Assembly: GCA_027923505.1 (NCBI GenBank)
Contig: BROI01000006.1
Span: 1,173,717 to 1,237,716, forward strand
DNA length: 64,000 nt
Direction: 5' to 3'
Source of the DNA: Mayamaea pseudoterrestris
Taxonomy: Eukaryota > Bacillariophyta > Bacillariophyceae > Sellaphorales > Sellaphoraceae
Of this stretch, positions 9,467 through 19,601 are shown piece by piece (the stretch's first letter is position 1; each line of letters begins with the position of its first letter). The position numbers and the translations under genes are program-made. A model generated the notes under the pieces. It searched no databases. It worked only from the letters and a program-made list of their open reading frames with translations, and was not told where the DNA came from.

Positions 9467-10690
9467 ATGAACAAGCCTTGCAGTCAATCATCCTTTGAAA
9501 CGAGCTGCAGTGACGACGATGACAATGAGATTCTGACGAATGATTTATGCATGCATCGCTCAATTACGTTCCGAGGAAGATACATGTTTGCGACAATGCT
9601 CGTCTTGATCTTGGGTGCCTTTGGAACGACAACCTTTCAGCAATACGCAGCAGATAGTCAAAAAAGTAATATCATGCGTTCGTCCGAAACATTGATGTCA
9701 TCATTCACGTCTCTGGAGCTGACAGACGATGGAAAGGTGACTTGGACGACGCGGCCGTCGCCTCCCGCAGGTTCCTTGCTTGATCCAGTGATTGAAGCGT
9801 TTCGACAAGGAATGACGATTGATGCCGCAAGCATTGCCATTCACGCTCCTCGTGCCTCCTCCGACTGCTCCTGCTTCAACTCTACGACAGCCACGTCACC
9901 CGATCCATGCTGCGGTCGCTTTTACATTCGCGGCCACAAAATGGGCATTCAATTGGTCTCGCTGCTGTTTCCAACGTTTCACTTTGACAATCGCTACGTA
10001 CCACTAAACGCGAAGCATTACGTTGACTCGGACCTGCGCGTGGCGGTGGTGTTGCGAAACGTTTACGAAGCCATCGTGTCGGGCTATCTCTACCATAAAC
10101 AGGGCCGCGAGTGCTACACGGATCCCAATGGTTTGCCGCTGCGCGACAAGGAGACGCACCAGCCAAGGGTTGGAAACACTGACTTTGTCAAGTATACAAC
10201 CTTTCTCAATGACACAACAGCAGCAGCTACCGGTAGCAACCTAACAATCATTGCTGGCAATCTCTGTCAGTTCATCATGGACGAGCCAGTGGAACGTGGC
10301 ATGCGCGCCTACATTGACTTTGTCTTTCGCGGCGACTACTACAAAAGCAGTTTGCTGGTTTGGCGTGCACTGTCGCAGCACGTTGGCTGGATTGGTGACC
10401 GCACCCACGTGGCTTGCTACGAAGACCTCATGACGAATCGAACGGCAACGTTGTACGAGCTGTTGCACTTTTACCATCCATCCGGCGTTCCGCCGGCAAT
10501 GGCCGCAAAAGTTGCCAGCGGCACCAGCAAGCTTGCGTCGCGATCCAATGCCACTTACAGTGGACCGCACGCGACCAATCACGACGCTGACTTGAGGGCG
10601 AGCTTGGTGAATGTTGTCAAGGCGCTGGACAGTGAATTCTACCATGGGCAGATTGCCCATGTGGATTCCATGATTCCTTGCGGCAAATGA
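9467..10690 (+). CDS. Type II membrane sulfotransferase-like protein, 407 aa
   Basis: It likely transfers sulfate from PAPS to a carbohydrate or protein in the Golgi. The start is the ATG at 9467 (context taccATGa); the open frame upstream begins at a GTG. There is a short acidic cytosolic tail, one membrane anchor at about residues 40-60 (MFATMLVLILGAF), and a luminal stem. The catalytic region has a phosphosulfate-loop-like IRGHKMG, a 3'-phosphate-binding VVLRNVYEAIVSGYLYHK with the characteristic Arg and Ser, and a later ACYEDLMTN, all typical of sulfotransferase folds. Several N-x-T/S sites (NSTTA, NDTTA, NLTI, NRTA, NATYS) fit luminal exposure. The usual PKTGTT-type loop is altered, so the exact donor and acceptor are unsure. 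Confidence 0.75.
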   Translation: MNKPCSQSSFETSCSDDDDNEILTNDLCMHRSITFRGRYMFATMLVLILGAFGTTTFQQYAADSQKSNIMRSSETLMSSFTSLELTDDGKVTWTTRPSPPAGSLLDPVIEAFRQGMTIDAASIAIHAPRASSDCSCFNSTTATSPDPCCGRFYIRGHKMGIQLVSLLFPTFHFDNRYVPLNAKHYVDSDLRVAVVLRNVYEAIVSGYLYHKQGRECYTDPNGLPLRDKETHQPRVGNTDFVKYTTFLNDTTAAATGSNLTIIAGNLCQFIMDEPVERGMRAYIDFVFRGDYYKSSLLVWRALSQHVGWIGDRTHVACYEDLMTNRTATLYELLHFYHPSGVPPAMAAKVASGTSKLASRSNATYSGPHATNHDADLRASLVNVVKALDSEFYHGQIAHVDSMIPCGK

Positions 10691-11473
10691 ATGGTTTTTC
10701 TTTAAGCTTGTACGACCAACACCAACAGGCAGGAACAACGGAGATAATGCTGGAAGCTCCGTTTACTGGTAGCGAATGTCTTGCTTGCGATGCTGGCTCA
10801 CTCGTGTGGCTCGTTGCATGTTGGCGACAGTGACGCGGGAGTTTGTAGGATGAAAATTGGGCGTAACGTCACAAACATGGAATCTAGCATAGAGTACAAT
10901 TTATTGCATAAGACTGATGCGTCACATCACGAGTCATTGAGTGATGAGACGCAGCCATCGTACTCGATTCCCCGTGCATGTCATCGTTGCGGCTGCCCAA
11001 AGACTCCTAGAGAGTCGACAAGTCGCAAGCGCATAGACATACCGTGCGAGCAACATGTCAATCATGTACATTATTAATCAAGACACACTTTCGTCGTAGA
11101 ATCGTCGCGAAGGACTAATAGCGCCCTCATTGGTTTGTCGAGCATCGCGGCAAGCTTGGCAATGATCGCGCATGTCGCTGTCAGTACCGGTCCGATTTGA
11201 GAACCAGTGCGACACTCGATTCCGGATCGACGACCGTCCTCTACCATGAGCAAAATTACCTTGCTATCATTGATATAATTGCAATTTTTACTGCAACCAG
11301 TCTTTGATACATCATATACATCATCTTGGAATATTCTTATTGGGATCTTGCTAAAGTGATAAGTTATTTACGGAAGAAATCAGAATTTGAACCGCAGCGA
11401 ATTACGTGTCCGATCTCAAGCCATCAAAAGAGCAGCCATCAATCAATTCACATCATATATACCAACTATCACC
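10691..11473. other. Upstream region of MON2, no gene seen
   Basis: About 780 bp. A 98-codon frame at 10781-11077 lacks motifs and is not supported. The region carries the shared promoter-like element listed at 11186-11214. Confidence 0.45.
11186..11214 (-). promoter_or_regulatory. Shared upstream element (two 14-mers) before MON2
   Basis: On the minus strand, 11201-11214 reads tgtcgcactggttc, identical to 19503-19516. Positions 11186-11199 read caaatcggaccggt, identical to 35744-35757. Both lie within 300 bp upstream of the MON2 start. A regulatory role is inferred from recurrence only. Confidence 0.4.
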
Positions 11474-14400
11474 ATGAATTTTGTCCAAACACTGGAGGAA
11501 TCCCTCCGCGACTTGGCGTCCGAGGCTCGCAAGAAGCACCCAGGCGTCAAGGAGGCTTCCGAGCGAGCCACCTTGAGGCTGCGAATGCTTCAAACGCAAT
11601 ACGTAGGCAAGGTGCGGCAAGCGAACAGTAGTAGCCAAGCCAGTGCCAATGGTTCGACTGATACTACAGCAAAAACGACGACGAATCACCCAACGACGCA
11701 ACTGTTTGCACATTCCGAAATCCTCCATCCCTTTTTACTCGCTGCCAATTATCCGAATGCATCGGCCGAATTGCTCAACATTTCCTTCAACAGCATGCAG
11801 CTACTCATGCGCGCCAATGCCATTCAACCATCCGACGCCATTCAAATGCTGCGGGTGTGGATGATTCAGGCGCAGAATGTCGTCTCGTGTTACGAAAAGC
11901 TGTACGCCAAGGAAATTTACTTGCAAACCGAGTCGCAGCAACATGAATCGGCGGCGACCACCAATCATGCAGCAGGCAGTAGCAGCAGCAGCTCCTCGTG
12001 GTTCTCCTGGGGATCATCGTCCAGTGCAGCAGCGACGACGGATCCAAGCAGCAGCAACAATAAGCAGTCAAGTAACAATCAGATCCAATCCACAAAATCA
12101 TCCTCCACAACACTATCATCCCAGCAATCACCCTTACAAATGGAGCATTGCGCCAAGCAAATACTCAGTTGCTTGCTGCAGCTACTGGAACTGTTGAAGG
12201 AACACTATGCGAAACACTTGACGGTGGAACTGTGGACCAACGCCATGGCGCTTGCCTGCGTTTGGTTGCACTACACACCAATCAAGCACACTGTTCACCA
12301 GGCGGCAGTGTCAACCTTGAAGCAAGTCATGAATTTGCTATATTCCGCAGCAAACGACAAGTTGCTGCAGTCCACCTGGGACGACTTGCTGCAACTATGC
12401 GACGTGAACATTCAACCAAACGTTAACCTGACGGGAGCCTTTGCGCTGTGCCAGCGCAGCGTGGCGCACAATGCCACGGTACATCCGCCGTGCGCGGAAC
12501 TGGCGCTGCAACTGTTGACGCGACTTTTGCGTGAACACCATATATCATTGCCGCCAAGGTTGCTGCAAAAGACGTTTGGGATATCCGTGCAGCTACTACT
12601 GCAATTAGACAAGCGGGGAACGTCCATGGAAAAGTGCTTGCGCATTTCGCAGTGGACGACGGTGCTCTTTCAAACGTATTTTGTCAGCTACTCGAGCGAG
12701 TGTTTGGAACTGTTGGAGTTGCTGCTGAAACCGATTGCAGCGGCCACGGATGTTTGTCGGAGTCATGATGACTTTGAGGATGGTTACGTGTATACGGCGA
12801 GTGATGCGGATTCAGTGTTGCTGACGGAACAACATGCAGCCAGCGATGGAAAGAAGTCGTCGTCGACGCGAACACTGACGACCTTGATTTCACCGAGTGT
12901 TTTGTGGAAGGCGGCGTTTAGCTTGGAGGCAATTTACGTTATTTTTGATAGAGACAACCCAATGGAGCTGTCAGTGATTTTGGAGGATGCAAGGATAGTG
13001 TTGGCGCTGTCGGAAACGCTGAGTGACTTTGCAACAATCGGAGCAAGCTGCATGGATCATTTGCTGCAACTCGTTAGCTTCGGCAAATCGCTTCCGTATT
13101 CTGGCAATGAAGTGTTTGCCAAGTCTTTGACCAAGGTGAAACCAACATTTTTTCGAACGGCAGAGCAAGCATGCACGAGTGGAAACGCGCAGTGTCTGCT
13201 AGTGGATGGTGCGTCGACCGACAAGGCGACATCGTCCTCAAGCTCTGGGATTCTTGGAGAAGCGCTTTGGATAACTTTGCAAAATTTGTTGCGGTTATCA
13301 GAGTGCATGATTGGTTTGAATGGCGTGGAGCAAATGCTGGAGCAAACGTTTGCTCCGTCTCTGGCAGTTCTGCAACATTACTTGAAGCGATGCATTGGAT
13401 CAAGCGATTTGGTGCAATTTTCACTCAAGGGTTTTGCAAATCTAGCTGACGTGTGTCTACCACTGGGTACGATACATCGAAAGGCGCTGCTCCTCTCACT
13501 GTGTAAGCTTTCGCTGCCAACCTGGGGGCAGCGCGACTCCACTGCTCAGTTACAGGATCATCATGTCATGACATTGCTTTATTTATGTCGCATAATTCAT
13601 ACACACTACGAATTCATTACAGATGATTGGGAAATAATTGTTCGGACATTCGACGAATTATCTGATATTACAATTGCATCGAAGCAACTTTCTGACGAGT
13701 CTTACCACGCGGCGCTTGCGGTCTCCAACCTTTTCAGTCGCCTGGCACCTTTTTCGACGTGTTTCTCAACCTCATCCTTGTTAAGATTGGCAGAAGCTCT
13801 CACAGAAATAACCAAGACTAGATTGGAAGGTTTGGATGTAGTTGGAAGCAATGATACCGTGCTAGCACAGCGAATGAAACCAGTCGATGCACTTGCACGA
13901 CAGTCATCGGACGGAGGCGAAAGCAGTAGCATTAGCTCAAAAATAATGAACATTGGCGTTAGAGCCATTTATGGAAACGATTCGGAAACACAAAAGACGG
14001 AAGGCTCGAAAGGAACAAGGATAGTCGGTACTTTCTGTGGTGACTACCGACATGAATATGTAAAACGGATATCTTCGGCAAAATCAACGATGCGAGTGAA
14101 CGCTGTCGGCGACATTCCGTACGTTTTGGCTGTACTCACGGATGTGGTCATGGCCAATTCCTTTCGTTTCGAGGAATGCGGAGATCCGCTTTCAGAACAG
14201 CTATCACGCTTGGCATCAGTTTCTCCAGCCGTCCGACCATTCATCATGGATGTCTTGTCAGTGCTGGCAATGTCTCATTTGTCCAGTGAAAGAGCTCTTC
14301 CGGCTCCGTTTGTAGGACCTGGAAGGTCTATTTTTGAGGATCCAATGCAGAGCCAGCTGTGGGCCGTGGAAGATTGTAGCGGCAAACAGAGTTCTACGGA

Positions 14401-16978
14401 AGCTGCCATTCAAACCTTTGAGTTTGGCGCCAAGTCTCAGTCAGATTTACTCTCGCCGCTATGTCTGAGAATTCAATCAGCAGAAAAGCCTGATATGGCC
14501 GAATCATCCCTTGGTGCTCTAAGCACTATCATTGAAGGTGTTGGTCATAACATGACGGGCGATGTGTGGTGCCATGTGATTGACGCTGTGGCTTCCTTGT
14601 CGGGTGACCCAACTTACACGGCAGTAGATCGAACTCATGCTCCTTGGATAAACTGTTCATCATTGGCTTTTCGATGCCTTAAGTTCATTGTCGACGACTT
14701 TAGAGACCAGCTTACGCAGTCAGAATCCGCCTCGAAGACATTGACCTCGCTTCTTGATTGCTGTACTTCTTTTGGGCGATCCAAACATGATGTAAATATT
14801 TCATTGACGGCAATAACACTGCTATGGACCATCGCAGACCAAGACCCGGGCTCAGACTCGGTCGACAGAGCACTATCAAGGCTGATGGACTTGGCTGCGG
14901 ATGTTCGAGCAGAGATTCGGAATGCCGCTGTAAACACACTGTTCTCCTGCATTATCGGACGCGGCAGTGGCTTCACGCCTGCGCGCTGGAAATCTTGTTT
15001 CTTGGATACTATTTTTGGAGTCTATGATATGGTTGCGAACTATGCTGGTACAGACGTTGCTAGTGGAGACAGTGGCGCGGGACCGGGAAAGCGATACAGG
15101 GTTTCGCTCCACCATTCGCGAGATTCAAGCCAAAAGCAATGGCTTGAAACACAATCACTTGTTCTCCGTGGTCTGATAAGGTTGCTTCGGAGTTATTTTT
15201 CGCTACTACTCGACGAAGCCGATCACCAAGACATGACTGTCGCAGCACAATCGGCTCGAACATGGTTTGAGGATGCTTGGTTAAGAATTTTAGACTACAG
15301 TTTCGACGCTGCTACCTACGAAGGTGGACGGGATACTTTGGCTATGCGGACAACTGGGCTTGAGCTAATGGTGCTCTGCTGTCAGATAGCCAGCAACGAT
15401 GGAGTTGAAGCAGCGACTGCTCCTGCTCGTGTTTCGACTAATATGGAAGTAATCAATGGTGCGCTCCGTACTGTTCGTGAACCACAGCCGGTCAAGATGT
15501 TGGAAGAGAGAGTTTTTTCAGTGTCCACTAACGACAGACGGAAGCAGCTGTATGTTGATGCTTTCGAGGCAATTGAAGCATATAATGAAGCCGTTTCAAA
15601 AACGATATCGCAAGGTGGAAATGGTGACGAGACGACGGTCCAGATGATCCACTCATTTGTAACAAGCTTACGTCACTTATACGATTGTTCGATGAGCAGC
15701 GAGCTCGCTTCTGATAATGCCAAGGTACTGCACTCGCTCGACCGCTCGGAGGAAACGTCAGGTATAGATGTTGGTGTTGGAGATTTGGAGCCTCGGTTTG
15801 TCAAAATCGTTAGCGACATGTTGAAAGCAGCTGGCAATTACTCGTCATCACGGTTTCTGAATCAAGGACAACGTGTCTCGCTTAATTTGTTGCGGACGGT
15901 AGCGTCGAACGGATCTGCTGTGGCGTTTACTGCGTTGGTCGATATGGCTGGTAAATCTCTTTTTGTACAGTCGTCTGAACAGGCGGACGACAAGGGTAGC
16001 CAAACCGCGTTGCGCACCGAAGCATCCGACGCTATCTCGCAAGAGATTGTAAAGGATACTGTTTCTTGTGAATGCAAATCCTTGATACTTTACCAAGTGC
16101 TGAATGTCTTTCTTGGACATTGCCACACAGATACGACGAATCCATCGACTGCGGCACTTCACTATGCCCACATGATACCTGTGATTGATGCCGGATTAGC
16201 TGGAGTAACGAACTTGTCGTTGGACGACCCTTTTGCTATTAATGTTGCTGAATTGGTTTGGAGCAAATTCATTAACTGCCTGTCAGTAATGCTTTCGCCT
16301 ACTACATTTGAAGACGGTGCATTGAACATAGCAAATGCTCGTGATTTACCAAAGATCATATCAGCCGGCAGCAAGAACGTTAAACAAGCGAACGTAATTA
16401 ACTTTTGCGCCGTCTTGTCGTTTGGTGCCTCTGAGGCATTAATCGTCGCAAAGCAACAAGCTGAGAAGGCTAAAGGCGCTAATGAAGAAGATGCAACGAC
16501 GACGAGAGATCAGTGCGAAGCAACGCTAAGTATGTTCCAACTATGCTACTCTTTATGCTGCCAATTCCAGCCTGAAGACGCTGGCCTTCACGCCATTACT
16601 AAGTCTGTCCTTGCTGACGCCATAGGACCCCTTCCGGACGAGAGCAGTATGCAAATTTTCAATGAAGACGTGGCGTTGATTGTCTGTCGCTGTCTTGAAA
16701 ATGATAATTTAGATTGTATTGTGATTTCCGTCTTTGCGCAGCTCAGCCGTCTCGCGAGTGCTCCATCAGCAAAGATTCGCGATGCTGTGAGTAAAGTCTT
16801 CAATGTTGTCGACGTTGCTGCAATTCTCAACACTGCTAGACTGGAGTCAGAAGCGGCTGAGGAACGCGCTCGGTTGGCAGAAAAGCGCGTCCAAGACTTG
16901 TCCGCCAAAGTAAAACAATTGCAACAAAGGAACATCGAGCTCACTCAGGAGGTGGCAATACTCCAAGCAAGCATATAA
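11474..16978 (+). CDS. MON2: MON2-like Golgi/endosome trafficking protein, 1834 aa
   Basis: MON2 is a large Sec7-related scaffold without a Sec7 domain. It acts at the trans-Golgi and endosomes, with the lipid flippase/Dopey partners known in other eukaryotes. The N-terminus matches the DCB domain: LEESLRDLASEARKKHPGVKEASE resembles the animal MON2 start, then HPFLLAANYPNA and a following helical run. A Ser/Gln-rich disordered insert (about residues 155-215) interrupts the early region, followed by the HUS-like ELWTNAMALACVWLHY..V..AA..TLKQVM segment. The rest is helical-repeat sequence through HDS-like regions. The last 50 residues form a coiled coil (EAAEERARLAEKRVQDLSAKVKQLQQ). The start is the ATG at 11474 (tcaccATGa); upstream codons open with TTG. 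No intron is seen in 5.5 kb. Its stop lies 8 bp from the stop of the convergent gene. Confidence 0.85.
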   Translation: MNFVQTLEESLRDLASEARKKHPGVKEASERATLRLRMLQTQYVGKVRQANSSSQASANGSTDTTAKTTTNHPTTQLFAHSEILHPFLLAANYPNASAELLNISFNSMQLLMRANAIQPSDAIQMLRVWMIQAQNVVSCYEKLYAKEIYLQTESQQHESAATTNHAAGSSSSSSSWFSWGSSSSAAATTDPSSSNNKQSSNNQIQSTKSSSTTLSSQQSPLQMEHCAKQILSCLLQLLELLKEHYAKHLTVELWTNAMALACVWLHYTPIKHTVHQAAVSTLKQVMNLLYSAANDKLLQSTWDDLLQLCDVNIQPNVNLTGAFALCQRSVAHNATVHPPCAELALQLLTRLLREHHISLPPRLLQKTFGISVQLLLQLDKRGTSMEKCLRISQWTTVLFQTYFVSYSSECLELLELLLKPIAAATDVCRSHDDFEDGYVYTASDADSVLLTEQHAASDGKKSSSTRTLTTLISPSVLWKAAFSLEAIYVIFDRDNPMELSVILEDARIVLALSETLSDFATIGASCMDHLLQLVSFGKSLPYSGNEVFAKSLTKVKPTFFRTAEQACTSGNAQCLLVDGASTDKATSSSSSGILGEALWITLQNLLRLSECMIGLNGVEQMLEQTFAPSLAVLQHYLKRCIGSSDLVQFSLKGFANLADVCLPLGTIHRKALLLSLCKLSLPTWGQRDSTAQLQDHHVMTLLYLCRIIHTHYEFITDDWEIIVRTFDELSDITIASKQLSDESYHAALAVSNLFSRLAPFSTCFSTSSLLRLAEALTEITKTRLEGLDVVGSNDTVLAQRMKPVDALARQSSDGGESSSISSKIMNIGVRAIYGNDSETQKTEGSKGTRIVGTFCGDYRHEYVKRISSAKSTMRVNAVGDIPYVLAVLTDVVMANSFRFEECGDPLSEQLSRLASVSPAVRPFIMDVLSVLAMSHLSSERALPAPFVGPGRSIFEDPMQSQLWAVEDCSGKQSSTEAAIQTFEFGAKSQSDLLSPLCLRIQSAEKPDMAESSLGALSTIIEGVGHNMTGDVWCHVIDAVASLSGDPTYTAVDRTHAPWINCSSLAFRCLKFIVDDFRDQLTQSESASKTLTSLLDCCTSFGRSKHDVNISLTAITLLWTIADQDPGSDSVDRALSRLMDLAADVRAEIRNAAVNTLFSCIIGRGSGFTPARWKSCFLDTIFGVYDMVANYAGTDVASGDSGAGPGKRYRVSLHHSRDSSQKQWLETQSLVLRGLIRLLRSYFSLLLDEADHQDMTVAAQSARTWFEDAWLRILDYSFDAATYEGGRDTLAMRTTGLELMVLCCQIASNDGVEAATAPARVSTNMEVINGALRTVREPQPVKMLEERVFSVSTNDRRKQLYVDAFEAIEAYNEAVSKTISQGGNGDETTVQMIHSFVTSLRHLYDCSMSSELASDNAKVLHSLDRSEETSGIDVGVGDLEPRFVKIVSDMLKAAGNYSSSRFLNQGQRVSLNLLRTVASNGSAVAFTALVDMAGKSLFVQSSEQADDKGSQTALRTEASDAISQEIVKDTVSCECKSLILYQVLNVFLGHCHTDTTNPSTAALHYAHMIPVIDAGLAGVTNLSLDDPFAINVAELVWSKFINCLSVMLSPTTFEDGALNIANARDLPKIISAGSKNVKQANVINFCAVLSFGASEALIVAKQQAEKAKGANEEDATTTRDQCEATLSMFQLCYSLCCQFQPEDAGLHAITKSVLADAIGPLPDESSMQIFNEDVALIVCRCLENDNLDCIVISVFAQLSRLASAPSAKIRDAVSKVFNVVDVAAILNTARLESEAAEERARLAEKRVQDLSAKVKQLQQRNIELTQEVAILQASI

Positions 16979-16986
16979 GTAATTTT

Positions 16987-19353
16987 TTAAGCACCACCAT
17001 CATTATTCCGTTTTATCTCATTTAAACGTTCCATCGCAGAGCGAAAAGGCTTTTCTTCTTTCATCGATCGCAATTCGCTAATGCGCGACATGGGAGGCCG
17101 TAAGGATGTCGATTGCCGGCTCTCTGCTGTTGGACTTGCTTTGCGAGTTTCTGACTTCGTTGTAAAATCACTTTTGCGCAATTTCTCCGCCGGCGTTAAG
17201 AAAGAAGGCTCTCGTTTCTCAGTTCGCAAGGTGCTTGGCGGCAACAAAGTACTGGCTCGACCAGCTCGAGACGTGAGCGGTATGTTATTGATCGACGTAG
17301 ATAATCCTTGACCACCACCAAAACTTAAACCAAACTGAATTTTTGGCATTAAACCCTGTCGCCGCAGCTCAGTTTTCGGCATTGAACTCTGCCGCCGCTG
17401 CGTCTTTCGTCGTCTTCTCGGACGCGACGGTGATCGTTTTACAGTTAGTTGACGTTCCGATTCGTTGTCGCTCTCATAGAGTTCCAGTTGACCCCAATCG
17501 TCATCACTTTCGCCCTTATCGTCGTTCCCATTGACATTGTCATCATCATCGTCACTATCCGACCAATCACCGTAACCATAGCGCTTCGCCAACTCAATGA
17601 CTCCGTTCGGACTCGCCGCTTCCGAAATAGGCACAGCGTCGCCGGGATAGGCTCCAAAGAGGCTCCTCGACATGGTGTTGCTTCCCACACCGGCACGAAT
17701 GCGACCCAACATGCCAGCGTCTCGGTCACTCACGACGCGAGGTTTCACCAATGCCAAATTTGATGATTGTTTCGAACTACTTCCAAGTTGCCGACCTAAT
17801 TGGAATTGCTGCAAGAGTGTTTGCTGAATCGCTTGCCGCTTTAGGTCGACAGGTGAAAGCTCCATGCCATCGTCATAAATGGCAAGCGAGGAAACGACGC
17901 CAGGTTCTTCCATCGTCAGAGCCTGCATAATCCAGGCAACGTCGTCATCGACTGGTACAATTGCGGGACGTCGCTGGCGACTACCCACTCGCCGCTGCTG
18001 CTGCTTGCCACTGCCCAACACTTGACTCACGACGCTTATAAGCGCAGCATCCTCCCCACTGCTTCGCACGGATGAACTTTTCCGTTGCTGCGTCACACCA
18101 AGTCCATGCCGCAGCATGAACGGTTTCGAAAGGTACTTGTATTTTGCCGTCGCCACGTTGCCAATCTGGCGCAACTGCTGCCACGCCAGTGCGTCGGCTT
18201 GTTGGGCGAAGCGTTTGCGCGATTGCGGCTCCGCTTGAGCGACTGATGCTGGTGGATTCTGAATGAAATTGGGCGCGCACTTGACGTAGACCAAAGTCAG
18301 GAGACGGTGGAGCGGCGGAACGTAGACGTGGATCCATTCCAAGCATACAATCATGCAGAGCACCATGACGTGACCAATGCGTCCGCGTCTCAGGAGGAAC
18401 CGATATATTCCGTTGGGTGGTGTGACTGCAACTTCTGCTGATGATGATGATCCTTGTGGATTTGGTGTGACTGGAATGGTAGGTGCAGCTGCCTGTGGCT
18501 TTGCATTTGACGAAGATTCCCCCGCGTCGTCAACGGCCGCAACCAAAGCCGGAGCCTTCACAACCACTGGCTGCTGCTTTTGCTTCTTAGTGCGCCTTTT
18601 CTTCTTTCGAATCAAAGGTTCAAGCTTGGTATCTGCTGCTGATGATATTGGTATAAGAGTTGGTTCTGGTGGAGTTGGTTCTAATGGAATGGTAGGTGTA
18701 TCGGAGGCTGCTGCTGGCTTTGCTTTCGGTGACGGTTCCTCCGCGTTTTCGACGGCCGCAACCAAAGCCGGAGCTTGCACCACCACTGGCGTTTGATGTG
18801 ACTTCTTCTTAGTAGTGCGCTTTCGCCTCTTTCGAATCAATGGTTCTAGCTTAATATCTGCTGCAGCCGCTTGCTCCTCATCGTTTAGCTTCGACTCGGG
18901 TGCGACAACTGGTTGATCAATTTCTTTTAGTGTTACAGCTAATGATTCCTCCTCCTTCTCCATTACCGGCTCCTCCATTTTCTCCGGCAGTGTCTCCTCA
19001 TGTTCACTCTCGTCTGTATCTGTTTCGTCTTTTATGTGAGATGGCTCGACCACGGTTGGCGTTTCGTATGCTGCCTCCTGCTCGTCGCCCATGTCACTGC
19101 CATCCGAAACGGTCGACACCAATCGATCAATGTACGCGTCAATCTCCCGGTCACTGTCAACGGGAATAGGAGTTGTTTCGTCGTTGCTTCCGCCTCCTCC
19201 TCGCATGCTCCAAAAACAATCATGGTTGAAGCAATGTCGCTGTAATGACGACGACGGCGCATCGAAAGCATGTATGCATCCATCGCGACTAGCAGCAGCA
19301 CTCGATGCAACGGCAAGCATCAAGGCATTTATTAGTATTCTTCGTCTCACCAT
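16987..19353 (-). CDS. Hypothetical presequence-bearing protein with an internal duplication, 788 aa
   Basis: I do not recognise a family. The N-terminus is a signal-like segment (residues 5-22, LINALMLAVASSAAAS) followed by CIHAFDAPSS, whose AF-x-AP resembles the ASAFAP motif of diatom plastid-targeted proteins; plastid entry is possible but unproven. An acidic region follows, then a tandem duplication (residues 166-224 and 241-295, each with KLEPLIRK, a Lys/Arg run, PVVV-x-APALVAAV and PTIP). One membrane helix is likely at about 327-357 (HVMVLCMIVCLEW...LLTLVYV). A soluble C-terminal half contains an acidic SDSDDDDD cluster at about 600 and ends in basic, Ser-rich sequence. Topology suggests a membrane-anchored, mostly disordered protein. 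Confidence 0.65.
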   Translation of the reverse strand: MVRRRILINALMLAVASSAAASRDGCIHAFDAPSSSLQRHCFNHDCFWSMRGGGGSNDETTPIPVDSDREIDAYIDRLVSTVSDGSDMGDEQEAAYETPTVVEPSHIKDETDTDESEHEETLPEKMEEPVMEKEEESLAVTLKEIDQPVVAPESKLNDEEQAAAADIKLEPLIRKRRKRTTKKKSHQTPVVVQAPALVAAVENAEEPSPKAKPAAASDTPTIPLEPTPPEPTLIPISSAADTKLEPLIRKKKRRTKKQKQQPVVVKAPALVAAVDDAGESSSNAKPQAAAPTIPVTPNPQGSSSSAEVAVTPPNGIYRFLLRRGRIGHVMVLCMIVCLEWIHVYVPPLHRLLTLVYVKCAPNFIQNPPASVAQAEPQSRKRFAQQADALAWQQLRQIGNVATAKYKYLSKPFMLRHGLGVTQQRKSSSVRSSGEDAALISVVSQVLGSGKQQQRRVGSRQRRPAIVPVDDDVAWIMQALTMEEPGVVSSLAIYDDGMELSPVDLKRQAIQQTLLQQFQLGRQLGSSSKQSSNLALVKPRVVSDRDAGMLGRIRAGVGSNTMSRSLFGAYPGDAVPISEAASPNGVIELAKRYGYGDWSDSDDDDDNVNGNDDKGESDDDWGQLELYESDNESERQLTVKRSPSRPRRRRKTQRRQSSMPKTELRRQGLMPKIQFGLSFGGGQGLSTSINNIPLTSRAGRASTLLPPSTLRTEKREPSFLTPAEKLRKSDFTTKSETRKASPTAESRQSTSLRPPMSRISELRSMKEEKPFRSAMERLNEIKRNNDGGA
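18469..18858 (-). repeat. Intragenic tandem duplication in the 788-aa gene
   Basis: Two diverged copies (18858 down to about 18682, and 18633 down to 18469) encode the same KLEPLIRK..K/R-rich..PVVV-x-APALVAAV..PTIP block. The copies differ by substitutions and small indels, so the duplication is not recent. Confidence 0.75.
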
Positions 19354-19460
19354 ACTATGTTATTGAAAACAGTTGCTCCACCGCAGCTGTAATGATGATG
19401 GATCCAAACGTTTGCTTGCTTCCATGGTGATCGCGAGCAACGTGTGGAGGAAGAGGTGCA

Positions 19461-19516
19461 TGTCGCACTGGTGTTCCTACGCGGTCTTACCGGGTCTTAT
19501 TTTGTCGCACTGGTTC
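19461..19516 (+). promoter_or_regulatory. Paired shared element in a divergent promoter
   Basis: The word tgtcgcactggt occurs twice, at 19461-19472 and 19503-19514, spaced 42 bp. It lies in the 248-bp gap between the divergent 788-aa gene and the isomerase gene. The second copy extends to a 14-bp identity with the MON2 upstream site. See the finding on this element. Confidence 0.4.
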
Positions 19517-19601
19517 TCATTGTAACATCCATCCCGACGCAGTGCCACGAAACGCAAGATCTCATCATTTGCTACCTTCTATAGAAACTAACGACGCAAA
19601 C

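Noticed and set aside
10781-11077. 98-codon frame downstream of the sulfotransferase
   Set aside because: Cys and Ser positions show no pattern, no signal peptide, and the region looks like promoter DNA for MON2.
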